Under the pieces are notes generated by a model. That model was not told where the DNA came from and searched no databases. It worked only from the letters and a program-made list of their open reading frames with translations. DNA of 64,000 nt. It comes from WHSW01 sp963767285 (GTDB lineage Bacteria; Actinomycetota; Thermoleophilia; Solirubrobacterales; 70-9). Position numbers and translations under genes: made by a program. Below, piece after piece: positions 8,070 to 16,408 of this stretch (position 1 is its first letter; each line of letters begins with the position of its first letter). The stretch is taken from NCBI GenBank assembly GCA_963767285.1, contig CAVYDJ010000002.1, positions 806,001 through 870,000 of the forward strand, in the 5' to 3' direction.

Positions 8070-9095
8070 CTAGCGCGTGAAGTCCTCGTCGATCCGGGCG
8101 AGGACGAGGTCGGCGGCGATGGATGAGCCCTCGTCGTTGAGGTGGATCCCGTCGGACTCGCGGACGATCGTCTCGTGGCCGTCGACCTCGATCGCGTCGG
8201 TGTAGCGGTCGCCGGGTGTGAAGACCGGCACCGTGTCGATGATCCGTACCTGGGCGGCCCAGGGCTGCGCCGCGACCTCGGCCGCCGCGTTGACCAGCTT
8301 GGCGACCCGCGCCTGGTCGTCGTCGCGAGGTGTCATCACCGTCAGCCAGTAGACCTTCGCGGCGCCGTCCTGGCGGTAGGTGTCCATCACCTGGCGGACG
8401 CGGTTCCCGTACGCGGCGGCGTAGTCGGTGCCACAGCATTCGACCTCCTTGCCGTCCGGCCCCGGAATCGCATAGCCCTCGTTGGCGCCGATGAAGACCA
8501 CGACCGCGTCGGGATGGTCGGCGCCGACCTGGCTGGCCGAGAGCTGCCCCCAGTCGACCACCGACGAGCTCGAGATGCCGGTTCCCAGGTGCGGCTCGCG
8601 GATCACCTCGACCCCGTCGGGCGCGAGCCGGCGCGCCAGCTCGGTGTCGAGCGGGGTCGAGAGCGAGTCGCCGGTGACCAGCAACGTCTCCAGGGCCTCT
8701 TTCGGCGCCGGCTCGGCGCCGATCGCCGCCGGGTCGAAGGCGTCCGCGGTCACCGGCGGCACCTCCGCGGCGCCGCCCGCCGCCGAGGGCGCGGCCTGGT
8801 CGAACCCGCCCGCGGTCAGCTCCGTGTCGGGAGACAGCCCGCCGGTCAGCTCGTGCTGGGCCTCGTCCAGCGGGAAGCGGTCGGCGACCCACTCGGTCGG
8901 GCCGCCGACGGCGTCGACGATGTCGCGGCCGATCCCCGGGTCGATCTGAGCCGTGGCATCGCGGATCGAGCCGCCGGCGAACAGGATCAGGAGCAGGGCG
9001 ACGAGCGCGACCGCGCCCACCGCGTCGCGGGCGCTGTAGGAGTGCTGCCCGTGGCGCTCGAAGCGGCTCATCTCGCTGTCGTCGTGGTGGGTCAT
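8070..9095 (-). CDS. Membrane-anchored SGNH hydrolase (DUF459-like)
   Basis: 341 residues. One membrane segment at about 25-42 is followed by a long linker rich in Ala/Pro/Gly and an SGNH domain from about residue 135. The nucleophile motif GDS has S144, the block VFIGANEG carries the conserved Asn, and SDGIHL supplies D315 and H318 of the triad. DUF459 proteins are GDSL-type esterases outside the membrane. The start overlaps the MBOAT stop by one base, so the two are translated from one mRNA. In such pairs the MBOAT protein exports acyl groups and the SGNH protein transfers or removes them on a glycan. Confidence 0.85.
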   Translation of the reverse strand: MTHHDDSEMSRFERHGQHSYSARDAVGAVALVALLLILFAGGSIRDATAQIDPGIGRDIVDAVGGPTEWVADRFPLDEAQHELTGGLSPDTELTAGGFDQAAPSAAGGAAEVPPVTADAFDPAAIGAEPAPKEALETLLVTGDSLSTPLDTELARRLAPDGVEVIREPHLGTGISSSSVVDWGQLSASQVGADHPDAVVVFIGANEGYAIPGPDGKEVECCGTDYAAAYGNRVRQVMDTYRQDGAAKVYWLTVMTPRDDDQARVAKLVNAAAEVAAQPWAAQVRIIDTVPVFTPGDRYTDAIEVDGHETIVRESDGIHLNDEGSSIAADLVLARIDEDFTR

Positions 9096-10492
9096 CAAAA
9101 CTGAAAGTAGATGAAAGGAGGCACGCCCTGGCTCGGCACAGTGGCGCCGACGATCAGGATCACCGCCGCCAGCCCGACCGCGAGCGCGACCGGGCGCAGG
9201 CTCTCGATTCGCAGCTGGAGGCGCTCGAGCGGACGCTGCGGGAGCACCTGGATGCCGATCACCACTAGGACCATGAGCGCGACCGGGACCGTCCACAGCG
9301 TCGCCGGGCCCCACTCGGCGAACCGTCCCAGGAAGGCCCAGAAGACGTCGAGGTCGGGGGAGCGGAAGAGGATCCAGCCGAAGCAGACGGCGGCGAACGT
9401 GCCGAGCCACAGCAGCGCCCGCGGCAGCACCCGACCGAGGCGCCCGTCGAGGGCGTGCTCCGTGCACAGCATCGCGCCGTGGAAGGCGCCCCAGAGCACG
9501 AACGTCCACGCCGCGCCGTGCCACAGCCCGCCGAGGACCATCGTGATCATCAGGTTGCGGTAGGTGAACAGCCGGCTCCCGCGGCTGCCGCCGAGCGGGA
9601 TGTAGAGGTAGTCGCGCAAAAAGCGCGAGAGGGTCATGTGCCAGCGCCGCCAGAAGTCGCGGAATCCGGTCGCCCGGTAGGGGCTGTTGAAGTTCTGCGG
9701 GAAGATGAAGCCCAGCAGCAGCGCGAGCCCGATCGCGATGTCCGTATAGCCGGAGAAGTCGCAGTAGATCTGCGCCGCGTAGGCGACCGTGGCGAGGATC
9801 GCGTCGGGCGCGAAGTACGCCTCGGGGACGCCGAACGCCGGATCGACGACCTCACGCGCCAGGGTGTCGGCGATCAGGACCTTCTTGACCAGGCCGAGCC
9901 CGATCAGGACCAGGCCGGCGCCGACGGCGACCCGGTGCGGGTCGCGGGGCACCTTCAGCTGCGGCAGGAACTCGCTGGCGCGGACGATCGGCCCGGCGAC
10001 CAGGTGCGGGAAGAAGCTGAGATAGACGGCGGCGTCGATCAGCGAGGCCGGCTCGGCGTCGCCGCGCTTGACGTCGACGACGTAGGTGATCGCCTGGAAA
10101 ACGAAGAAGCTGACCCCGATCGGCAGGGCGATCGTCAGCAGCGGCAGCGGCATGCCGAGCGCGATCGAGTCGAGCGCGTCCCCGACGTCGGTCACGAAGA
10201 AGGCGTAGTACTTGAACACCGCGAGGGTGAGCAGGTCGAGCGCCACGGCGGCGGCGCAGATCCGCTTGCGCATTGTCGCGTCGCCGCTGCGCGAGATTGC
10301 CACCGCCGCGATCTGGTTGCCGACCGTGATCCCGCCTAGCAGGAGGCAGAACATCGGGTCGGCGGCCGCGTAGAAGACGTAGCTGGCGACGAGGATGAAG
10401 GGCTTCCACCAGTGCTGGCGCGGCATCAGCCACCAGGAGAGCGCGAGCACGATCGGGAAGAAGATCGCGAACTCGATCGTCGGGAAGAGCAT
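9095..10492 (-). CDS. MBOAT family O-acyltransferase (AlgI/DltB-like)
   Basis: 465 residues, polytopic. Two MBOAT hallmarks are visible: FRDFWRRWHMTLSRFLRDYL followed by YIPLGGSRG, and GGLWHGAAWTFVLWG with the catalytic His. The family passes acyl groups across the membrane for O-acylation of alginate, teichoic acid or peptidoglycan. The ATG at 10492 fits the usual N terminus MLFPTIEFAIFFPIVL; the frame is open further upstream without family-like sequence. It is the first gene of a two-gene operon with the SGNH protein and divergent from a second SGNH gene. It probably O-acetylates a cell-surface polymer; the polymer is unknown. Confidence 0.92.
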   Translation of the reverse strand: MLFPTIEFAIFFPIVLALSWWLMPRQHWWKPFILVASYVFYAAADPMFCLLLGGITVGNQIAAVAISRSGDATMRKRICAAAVALDLLTLAVFKYYAFFVTDVGDALDSIALGMPLPLLTIALPIGVSFFVFQAITYVVDVKRGDAEPASLIDAAVYLSFFPHLVAGPIVRASEFLPQLKVPRDPHRVAVGAGLVLIGLGLVKKVLIADTLAREVVDPAFGVPEAYFAPDAILATVAYAAQIYCDFSGYTDIAIGLALLLGFIFPQNFNSPYRATGFRDFWRRWHMTLSRFLRDYLYIPLGGSRGSRLFTYRNLMITMVLGGLWHGAAWTFVLWGAFHGAMLCTEHALDGRLGRVLPRALLWLGTFAAVCFGWILFRSPDLDVFWAFLGRFAEWGPATLWTVPVALMVLVVIGIQVLPQRPLERLQLRIESLRPVALAVGLAAVILIVGATVPSQGVPPFIYFQF

Positions 10493-10539
10493 CGTCGGAA
10501 GGGTGCTTGGCGGGGCCCGCGTCGGGTAGGTTTCCCCCC

Positions 10540-11148
10540 TTGAAACGAGCGGCGATGCTACATGCGGTCCCATTGCTCGCGCTGCTGGCGATTACGGCGC
10601 CCGCGGCCCACGCCGCCTGTGGCGGGGTCGAGGAGGAGAAGCCGCGCAAGGACGTCAACCTCGGCCGGGCGCCGATCGCGATCGGCGACTCGCCGATGCT
10701 GCTGGCGCTGCCGGACCTCGCCCAGGAGGGTTACCGCGCCAACGCCCGCGGCTGCCGCCAGTGGGCCGAGGGGCTGGCGCTGGTCCGCAAGCTCCGCAAC
10801 GAGGACAAGCTGCCGAAGTTGGTGGTCGTCGCCCTGGGCTCGAACGGCTCGGTCACGAAGGGCAACATCCGCGAGGCCCTGGACCTCGTCGGCAAGAAGC
10901 GGATGCTTGGCCTGGTCACCCCGCGCGAGTCCGGCGGCGGCTCATCCAGCGACGCCGACGTCGTCCGCAGCCAGGCGAAGAAGCACAAGAACCGCACCGT
11001 TTTGATCGATTGGGTCAAGGCCAGCGCCGGCCACCCGGCGTGGTTTCAGCCCGATGGCCTGCACCTGACCTTCGACGGCGCCGAGGCCTTCGCGCGGCTG
11101 CTGCGCAAGCCGCTCAAGCACCTGACGCCGCCGCACAACGCGTTGTAG
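10540..11148 (+). CDS. Secreted SGNH-like protein
   Basis: 202 residues from a TTG start. The first residues MKRAAMLHAV and a hydrophobic core ending AHA form a signal peptide (1-25). IGDSPML gives a GDS triad with S51, VVALGSNGS resembles the Asn block, and QPDGLHLTFDG supplies D172 and H175. The pattern matches the SGNH domains attached to acyltransferase-3 proteins. TTG 10540 has a GGTAGG 9 nt upstream; ATG 10555 is the alternative but would remove the charged n-region. It is divergent from the MBOAT gene, so the intervening 47 nt may serve both. A role in surface-glycan O-acetylation is inferred. Confidence 0.75.
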   Translation: MKRAAMLHAVPLLALLAITAPAAHAACGGVEEEKPRKDVNLGRAPIAIGDSPMLLALPDLAQEGYRANARGCRQWAEGLALVRKLRNEDKLPKLVVVALGSNGSVTKGNIREALDLVGKKRMLGLVTPRESGGGSSSDADVVRSQAKKHKNRTVLIDWVKASAGHPAWFQPDGLHLTFDGAEAFARLLRKPLKHLTPPHNAL

Positions 11149-11194
11149 CGCGGAGCCGCGCGGCAGCGCTGGGCTGGGTGGGGTGGTGGCGGTC

Positions 11195-11293
11195 ACGAAC
11201 GCGGGTTTGACCACACAGGAGGTGGCCAGAGCCGCGTCCGTCGATGACGAACGCCGATCTACCGGTACAGGAGCCGGGTAAACCCGCGTTCGT
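11195..11293. repeat. 14-bp perfect inverted repeat between convergent genes
   Basis: ACGAACGCGGGTTT (11195-11208) and its exact complement AAACCCGCGTTCGT (11280-11293) are separated by 71 nt. They lie in the 190-nt gap between the convergent SGNH and GH3 genes. No coding function is convincing in the gap. The spacing is too long for an ordinary terminator hairpin. A decayed small mobile element, a structured RNA or a bidirectional stop signal are options. Nothing else is seen in this gap. Confidence 0.6.
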
Positions 11294-11339
11294 CGAGGGC
11301 GACGCCGCCGCACCCGCCGCGGCCGCACGTGACCACCCT

Positions 11340-12395
11340 CTACTGCCCTCGTCCTGCCACGCGCTTCCGCAATTCCAAGACCCGCGCAACCGAACCGCGA
11401 AAGCGGCCGCGGTCGGCCATCGGGCGCAGCGCCTTCGCGGCGTCCCTCGCGGCGTCGAAGCTCGCGAACAGCAGCAGGTCAGCGCCCGCACGTGCGGCGA
11501 GCTTCGCGGCCCGGGTCGGCCCCCCGAACGCCTCCGTCGAGGCGGTCTCGAGCGCGTCGGTGATCGTCACGCCGTCGAAGCCCAGCCGCCGGCGCAGCTC
11601 GACCGTCGCCAGCGAGCGGCTGAAGGCGGCGGGCTTGCGGGAGAAGGCCGAGTAGATCGCGCTGGAGAGCATCACCAGGCGGCCTCGGTTGCCGGCGAAC
11701 TCGCGGTAGGGCGCCTCGTCGATCCGGCGCAGGCGCGACTTCGACAGGTCGATGCGCTGGACCGCGGAATCGGTGTTCAATCGAGCGGCGCCCAGGCCCG
11801 GGAAATGCTTGGCGGTGGGGGAGACGCCCTTGCGCTCGAGCGCCGCGGCGAACGCGCCGCCGCACGCCTCGACGAGGTCCGGATCGGCCCCGAACGACCG
11901 GTCCTCGTCGTCCATCACCGAGCCTGGCCGGGCGACGTCGAGCACCGGCGCGAGGTCGACGTTGACGCCGGTCTCGCTGAGCATGCGCCCGGTCTTCGCC
12001 CCCTGGCGGCGGCAGGTCGCCTTACCCGCGGCGCCCATCTCCTCCGCCGACATGCTCGGCGGCCCCGGCAGCCGCTTCACGAGGCCGCCCTCCTGGTCGA
12101 CCATCACGAGCAGCGGGTCGCGAAGCCCGCGTGGGCGGTCGATCGACTGCAGCTCGTCGACCAGCCCTTGCGCCTCGGAGCGCGAGTCGAAGTTCGAGTC
12201 GAACAGGATCACGCCGGCCAGGCGGCCCGCGGCGATCCGCTTGCGCAGGTCCCCGGGCACCGTCTCGCCGGCGAACCCGGTGACGATCCGCTGGCCGACG
12301 AGCTGGGCGTCGCCCAGGTCGGCGGCGACCGGCTGCGGGCCGGCGCCGACCAGCCCGACCGCCATCGAAGCGACCGTCAATGCTTCCGCAAGCAT
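11340..12395 (-). CDS. Glycoside hydrolase family 3 protein (NagZ-like)
   Basis: 351 residues with a signal peptide-like N terminus (about 1-25). Family 3 features appear in order: LLVMVDQEGGLVKRL, then NVDLAPVLDVARPGS, then the substrate-binding KHFPGLGAARLNTDSA, and GVTITDALETAS, where the Asp is the expected nucleophile. Such enzymes release beta-N-acetylglucosamine, often from peptidoglycan fragments. The single-domain size fits NagZ-like rather than large GH3 beta-glucosidases. A predicted signal suggests action outside the membrane. It follows the SCP2 gene with a 25-nt gap, possibly as the end of that transcript. Confidence 0.88.
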   Translation of the reverse strand: MLAEALTVASMAVGLVGAGPQPVAADLGDAQLVGQRIVTGFAGETVPGDLRKRIAAGRLAGVILFDSNFDSRSEAQGLVDELQSIDRPRGLRDPLLVMVDQEGGLVKRLPGPPSMSAEEMGAAGKATCRRQGAKTGRMLSETGVNVDLAPVLDVARPGSVMDDEDRSFGADPDLVEACGGAFAAALERKGVSPTAKHFPGLGAARLNTDSAVQRIDLSKSRLRRIDEAPYREFAGNRGRLVMLSSAIYSAFSRKPAAFSRSLATVELRRRLGFDGVTITDALETASTEAFGGPTRAAKLAARAGADLLLFASFDAARDAAKALRPMADRGRFRGSVARVLELRKRVAGRGQ

Positions 12396-12420
12396 CGACG
12401 GATGATTGCGGTTTGCGGTG

Positions 12421-12909
12421 CTACCCCTTCGGGATCGTGAACAGCGATGCGGCCGAGGCGGCGAACATCATGTCGCCCTCGATCTTCAGCTTGCCGCTCA
12501 TGAACAGCATCGGGCCGGCTGCGTTGCCGGTGACGAGGCGCAGGAAGTCGGAGCCGCCGATCGTGAACGTGACCCGCGCATCGGCCTGCTGAAAGCCCTC
12601 GTGGGCCTCGCAGGCGCCGTTGGCGATCACGGTCTCGTACTCGTCGACGCCACCGTCCGGGCCGCCGCTGATCTTCCAGTGCAGGACGGCGTCGATGTCG
12701 CGCGCCGCGTCGGCCTTGAAGTGCTCGGCCATGCGCCGGAAGATCTCGCTCAGGATCTGGCCGCGCATCGGGCCCGCCATCAGCTCGGCCAGCTGCTCGT
12801 CGGTCGCCTTCGCCATGTTCTGCGCGAGCTCGTTGGCATCGATCTGCGTCGGATCGATCTCCGCCGCGCCGTTGGTCGTCGCGGCCTCGGCCGCACCCTG
12901 TTCGCTCAT
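12421..12909 (-). CDS. SCP2 sterol-carrier domain protein
   Basis: 162 residues. After an Ala/acidic N terminus comes one SCP2-type domain with the phrases FLRLVTGNAAGPMLFMSGKL and KIEGDMMFA. This matches the two domains of the protein at 53113. SCP2 domains bind sterols, fatty acids or acyl-CoA in a hydrophobic tunnel. GGAGGAG lies before the ATG. It is 34 nt downstream of the acyl-CoA dehydrogenase gene on the same strand, so it could present substrate to that enzyme. Not a membrane or secreted protein by sequence. Confidence 0.88.
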   Translation of the reverse strand: MSEQGAAEAATTNGAAEIDPTQIDANELAQNMAKATDEQLAELMAGPMRGQILSEIFRRMAEHFKADAARDIDAVLHWKISGGPDGGVDEYETVIANGACEAHEGFQQADARVTFTIGGSDFLRLVTGNAAGPMLFMSGKLKIEGDMMFAASAASLFTIPKG

Positions 12910-12943
12910 CGTCTGCTCCTCCTCCGGAACCGGTGGTCTTTGA

Positions 12944-14221
12944 CTACTTGATGTGGACGCCGGAGATCGCGCGCGAGATCACCAGCCGCTGGATCTCCGC
13001 GGTGCCCTCGAAGATGTCGTAGATCTTCGCGTCGCGGTGCATACGCTCGACCGGGAACTCGCGCGTGTAGCCGTTGCCGCCGAGGATCTGGATCGCCCGC
13101 TCGGTGACCCAGGTCGCGACCTCGCCGGCCTTCACCTTCGACATCGAGCCCTCGGCGTTCTTGAACTGGATCTGGTTGCGCCCCATCCACGCGGCGCGCC
13201 AGACCAGCAGCCTGGCGGCGTCGATCTCCGTCGCCATGTCGGCGAGCGTGAACGCGATCGCCTGGTTCTCGATGATCGCCTTGCCGAACTGCTCGCGCTC
13301 CTTGGCGTAGTCGCGCGCGTACTCGTAGGCGGCGCGGGCGATCCCGAGCGCCTGCGAGCCGACCACCGGCCGGCTCGCCTCGAAGGTCTGCATCGCGGCC
13401 TGCGACTGGCTCTTCTTGCCCTCGCGGACGCGGGCGAGCCGCTCGTCGAGCTTCTCCTTGCCGCCGAGCAGGCAGGCCCCGGGGACACGGCAATCGTCGA
13501 GGTGGACGTCGGCGGTGTGCGAGGCGCGGATTCCGTGCTTCTTGACCTTTGCGCCCTGCTCGAGGCCCTTGGTCCCCGGCGGGACGATGAAGGCCGCGTG
13601 GCCGCGCGAGCCGAGCTCGCGGTCGACCGACGCGATCACGACGTGGACGTCGGCGATCCCGCCGTTGGTCGCCCAGGCCTTCTGGCCGTTGATCACCCAC
13701 TCGTCGGTGGCCTCGTCGTACTTGGCGTTGGTGCGGATCGCCGAGACGTCGGAGCCGGCGTCGGGCTCCGACGAGCAGAAGGAGGCGACCTTCGGATCCT
13801 CGGGGGTGCCGAAGCACTGCTGGATCCACTCGGCCATCTGCTCGGGCGTGCCCTGGCCGAAGATCGCGGCGACCGCGAGCGAGGTGCCCATGATCGACAT
13901 CCCGATCCCGGCGTCGCCCCAGAACAGCTCCTCGTTGACGATCGGCAGGGTCAGGCCGGACTGGTCGAACCAGAATTGCGCGAGGCCCTCGTAGCCGTAG
14001 AGGCCGATCTTGGCGGCCTCCTGGATCACCGGCCATGGCGTCTCCTCGCGCTCGTCCCATTCGGCGGCGGCGGGGCGGACGACGTCCGCGGCGAAGCCGT
14101 GGACCCACTCGCGGATGTCCTTCTGGTCCTGGGTCAGCTCGAGCGAGAAGGTGGGGGCGTCATCGGGCGCGGTCGCGCCGACCGCCTGCTCTACTAGGTC
14201 CTCGGTGCTGGTGGCGTTCAA
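12944..14221 (-). CDS. Acyl-CoA dehydrogenase
   Basis: 425 residues, typical size. The FAD-contact phrase CSSEPDAGSDVSAIRT lies near 148-163 and the C-terminal signature includes QILGGNGYTREFPVERMHRD. The catalytic base is E405 in YDIFEGTAEIQR, the usual position for medium- and short-chain enzymes. The reaction is FAD-dependent alpha,beta-desaturation of an acyl-CoA thioester, passing electrons to ETF. The start is TTG at 14221 with GGGAG 7 nt upstream; no better start is near. It forms a likely operon with the SCP2 gene. Chain-length preference cannot be read from the sequence. Confidence 0.95.
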   Translation of the reverse strand: MNATSTEDLVEQAVGATAPDDAPTFSLELTQDQKDIREWVHGFAADVVRPAAAEWDEREETPWPVIQEAAKIGLYGYEGLAQFWFDQSGLTLPIVNEELFWGDAGIGMSIMGTSLAVAAIFGQGTPEQMAEWIQQCFGTPEDPKVASFCSSEPDAGSDVSAIRTNAKYDEATDEWVINGQKAWATNGGIADVHVVIASVDRELGSRGHAAFIVPPGTKGLEQGAKVKKHGIRASHTADVHLDDCRVPGACLLGGKEKLDERLARVREGKKSQSQAAMQTFEASRPVVGSQALGIARAAYEYARDYAKEREQFGKAIIENQAIAFTLADMATEIDAARLLVWRAAWMGRNQIQFKNAEGSMSKVKAGEVATWVTERAIQILGGNGYTREFPVERMHRDAKIYDIFEGTAEIQRLVISRAISGVHIK

Positions 14222-14286
14222 GTCTTGTCTCCCGTATACGACATCGGCTTATGTAACATCGGTCAGGGTAAGGGTTACGCCTGAGC

Positions 14287-15201
14287 ATGTCAAAGATCAA
14301 CGAAATCGAACTACACGGCCACCGCGTCTGCTTCCGCCTCGAGGGCGAGGGCCCGGTCGTCGTCCTCATCCACGGGATCACGGGCCGCTCCGAGCAGTGG
14401 GAGCCGGCGCTCGAGCACCTGGCCGCCGATCACACGGTGCTCGCGCCCGACCTGCTCGGCCATGGCGAGTCGGCGAAGCCACGCGGGGACTACTCGCTCG
14501 GCGCCTACGCGAGCGGAGTCCGCGACGTGATGGTCGCCCTCGGCCACGACCGGGCGACGGTCGTCGGCCACTCGCTCGGCGGCGGGATCGCGATGCAGTT
14601 CGCCTACCAGTTCCCCGAGCGCTGCGAGCGCATGGCCCTGGTTTCGAGCGGTGGCCTGGGGCGCGAGGTCCATCCGCTGCTGCGCGCCTCGACCCTCCCC
14701 GGATCGGAATGGGTGATGCCGTGGCTGATGCACGACAAGGTCGTCGGCGCCGGTGAGGCGGTGGCGCGGATGCTCGGTGTCCTCAAGCTCCAGGCGGGGA
14801 CGGACTTCGCCGAGGTCGCCCGCGGCTTCGCCTCGCTCAACGACGCCGAGGCTCGCTCGGCGTTCATCGAGACGATGCGCGCCGTCCTCGATCCCGGCGG
14901 CCAGCGTGTCTCGGCGCTCGATCGCCTCTACCTCACCGAGTCGCTGCCCTCGTTGCTCGTCTGGGGCTCGAACGACCCGATCATCCCGGCCGAGCACGGC
15001 CGCAACGCCCACGAGCTGATGCCGGGCAGCCGCTTCGAGCTGCTCGATGGCATCGGTCACTTCCCGCAGCTGGAGCGTCCCTACGAGTTCGCCCGCCTGC
15101 TGGCCGAGTTCATCGCCGAGACCGAGCCCGCCGAGCTCGACACGACGACGATCCGCGAGAAGCTGATCCTGCGGGCCGCCGAGCCGGCAGGCGTCGCCTA
15201 G
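14287..15201 (+). CDS. Alpha/beta hydrolase (MhpC-like)
   Basis: 304 residues. The oxyanion phrase LIHGITG, the nucleophile elbow GHSLGG with S96, an acid in WGSNDPIIP and the His in GIGHFPQ form a complete alpha/beta-hydrolase triad. It has a short C-terminal extension of about 25 residues beyond the usual end. It is divergent from the acyl-CoA dehydrogenase gene with 65 nt between. Its TAG stop shares the CTAG palindrome with the convergent MerR gene. Candidate roles are ester, lactone or C-C bond hydrolysis; the substrate is unknown. Confidence 0.9.
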   Translation: MSKINEIELHGHRVCFRLEGEGPVVVLIHGITGRSEQWEPALEHLAADHTVLAPDLLGHGESAKPRGDYSLGAYASGVRDVMVALGHDRATVVGHSLGGGIAMQFAYQFPERCERMALVSSGGLGREVHPLLRASTLPGSEWVMPWLMHDKVVGAGEAVARMLGVLKLQAGTDFAEVARGFASLNDAEARSAFIETMRAVLDPGGQRVSALDRLYLTESLPSLLVWGSNDPIIPAEHGRNAHELMPGSRFELLDGIGHFPQLERPYEFARLLAEFIAETEPAELDTTTIREKLILRAAEPAGVA

Positions 15202-15941
15202 CGGCGCTTCTGGATCCGCTCGACCTCGCGGCCCATCTGCTTCTCGACCGCCTCGGTCATCACCAGCTGAAACATCGCCAGCAGGGCGTCGGAGGCGAGC
15301 GGGCGCAGGCGCTCCAGCGCGTCGCGGACGTCGGGCAAATCGGTGTCCGGGCTGCCGCGCTCTTCGAACGGGCGCCAGATCTGGCGGATGAAGAGGTCGA
15401 CGAAGTGCTTGGCGACGGCGCTCGAGTGCTTGTGGATCTCGCTCGCGACATCGAGTGCCGTCTCGGCCGGGATCCCGAGGCTCGCTAGCTCGGCGCTGGC
15501 GCGGCCGAGCGTCGGGCTTAGCTCCTCGAAGTTGCCGTCGGGAAGCGGGCGCAGGATGCCGAGCTTCTCGGCCTTGCGCAGCAGCCCCGGCGCCGCCTCG
15601 CCGGCCTGCCAGCGCTCGGCCAGCTCCTCGGCGGTGACGATCTGAGGTTGCTCATCCTCGAACGGCGCCTTCACCGCTCGTGTGAAGCGCAGGACCTCCT
15701 CGCTCGACCCGCCGGCCGAGTCGACCAACCGCCCGATCGCCTCCAGCTTGTAGCCGTCGGCCTGCAGCTCGCGGATCAGGTTGATCCGGGACTCGTGCTC
15801 GCGGCCGTAGAAGCCGGTGCGGCCGCGGACCTGGGGCGCGGGGAGCAGTCCGCGCGACTGATGGGCGCGGATGTTGCGCACCGTCATCCCGGTGCGCCGC
15901 GCGAGCTCGTCGATCGTCAGCTCTTCGGTCGCCTGCGCCAT
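15198..15941 (-). CDS. MerR family transcriptional regulator
   Basis: 247 residues. A MerR winged-helix HTH occupies residues 8-75, with TIDELARRTGMTVRNIRAHQ and LLPAPQVRGRTGFY. The C-terminal part is all-helical, about 150 residues, longer than in metal-sensing MerR proteins and without a cysteine cluster, so a small organic ligand is more likely than a metal. A TAGACT hexamer ends 8 nt before the ATG at 15941, with GGGTGAG also there. It converges with the alpha/beta hydrolase gene (4-nt overlap). The regulated genes are not evident; the neighbouring acyl-CoA dehydrogenase cluster is a candidate. Confidence 0.88.
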   Translation of the reverse strand: MAQATEELTIDELARRTGMTVRNIRAHQSRGLLPAPQVRGRTGFYGREHESRINLIRELQADGYKLEAIGRLVDSAGGSSEEVLRFTRAVKAPFEDEQPQIVTAEELAERWQAGEAAPGLLRKAEKLGILRPLPDGNFEELSPTLGRASAELASLGIPAETALDVASEIHKHSSAVAKHFVDLFIRQIWRPFEERGSPDTDLPDVRDALERLRPLASDALLAMFQLVMTEAVEKQMGREVERIQKRR

Positions 15942-15949
15942 CTCACCCG

Positions 15950-15955
15950 AGTCTA
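15950..15955 (-). promoter_or_regulatory. Candidate -10 element (TAGACT) of the MerR gene
   Basis: TAGACT on the complementary strand ends 8 nt before the ATG at 15941, consistent with a leaderless or very short leader transcript. Confidence 0.45.
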
Positions 15956-15987
15956 GGGCCGGTTATGGCGCATGGCCCGATGTCACA

Positions 15988-16380
15988 TCAGTCTGGGCGC
16001 GGCTTCCCGCCGGGCAAACGGTCCAGCGCCCGGCCCAGCCGCTCGACCGTGCCCTCGAGCGGGGTCGCGATCGCGAGCGTCCGGACGATCGCCTCCGATT
16101 GCTCGGTGACCGCGTTGCCGAGGGTGATCATCCGCTCGCCGAGGTCGACCATCGACTCGCCCCGCGCCTCGACCCGCTGTGCCATCTCGACCATCGCTGC
16201 GGTGTTCGCGGCGATCACCTCGCCGAGCGCCAGCGCCCGGTCGAGCTGGTCCTGCATGCGCGAGGCGCGCTCGTCGAGCTCCTGCATCCGCGCCGGCAGC
16301 TCGCGGGCGCCCGCGGCGACCGTGGCCAGATCGTCGATCGCTCGCTGCAGAAGGTCGATCGGGAGCGTGAGCAGGCTCAT
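15988..16380 (-). CDS. Small coiled-coil protein
   Basis: 130 residues, not recognised. Nearly the whole chain is predicted helix by its heptad-like spacing of Leu/Ala/Met (for example LDERASRMQDQLDRALAL and MAQRVEARGESMVDLGERM), ending in a Gly/Pro/Lys tail. No signal or membrane segment is convincing. Proteins of this look in actinobacteria are sometimes phasin-like or apolipoprotein-like, but this is only resemblance. It begins 28 nt downstream of the metallophosphoesterase gene on the same strand and is probably co-transcribed with it. Confidence 0.65.
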   Translation of the reverse strand: MSLLTLPIDLLQRAIDDLATVAAGARELPARMQELDERASRMQDQLDRALALGEVIAANTAAMVEMAQRVEARGESMVDLGERMITLGNAVTEQSEAIVRTLAIATPLEGTVERLGRALDRLPGGKPRPD

Positions 16381-16408
16381 CCGGCGCTGAGGTTAGAGCT
16401 CGACCGGA

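Noticed and set aside
6263..8080. A 605-codon plus-strand frame across the antiporter gene
   Set aside because: It is very rich in Arg, Glu, Gln and Asp without any fold, and antisense to a clear membrane transporter.
14222..14286. GTAAC/GTTAC arms as an operator between the acyl-CoA dehydrogenase and hydrolase genes
   Set aside because: The arms are 5 bp with a long spacer and are not better than chance. No regulator is adjacent.
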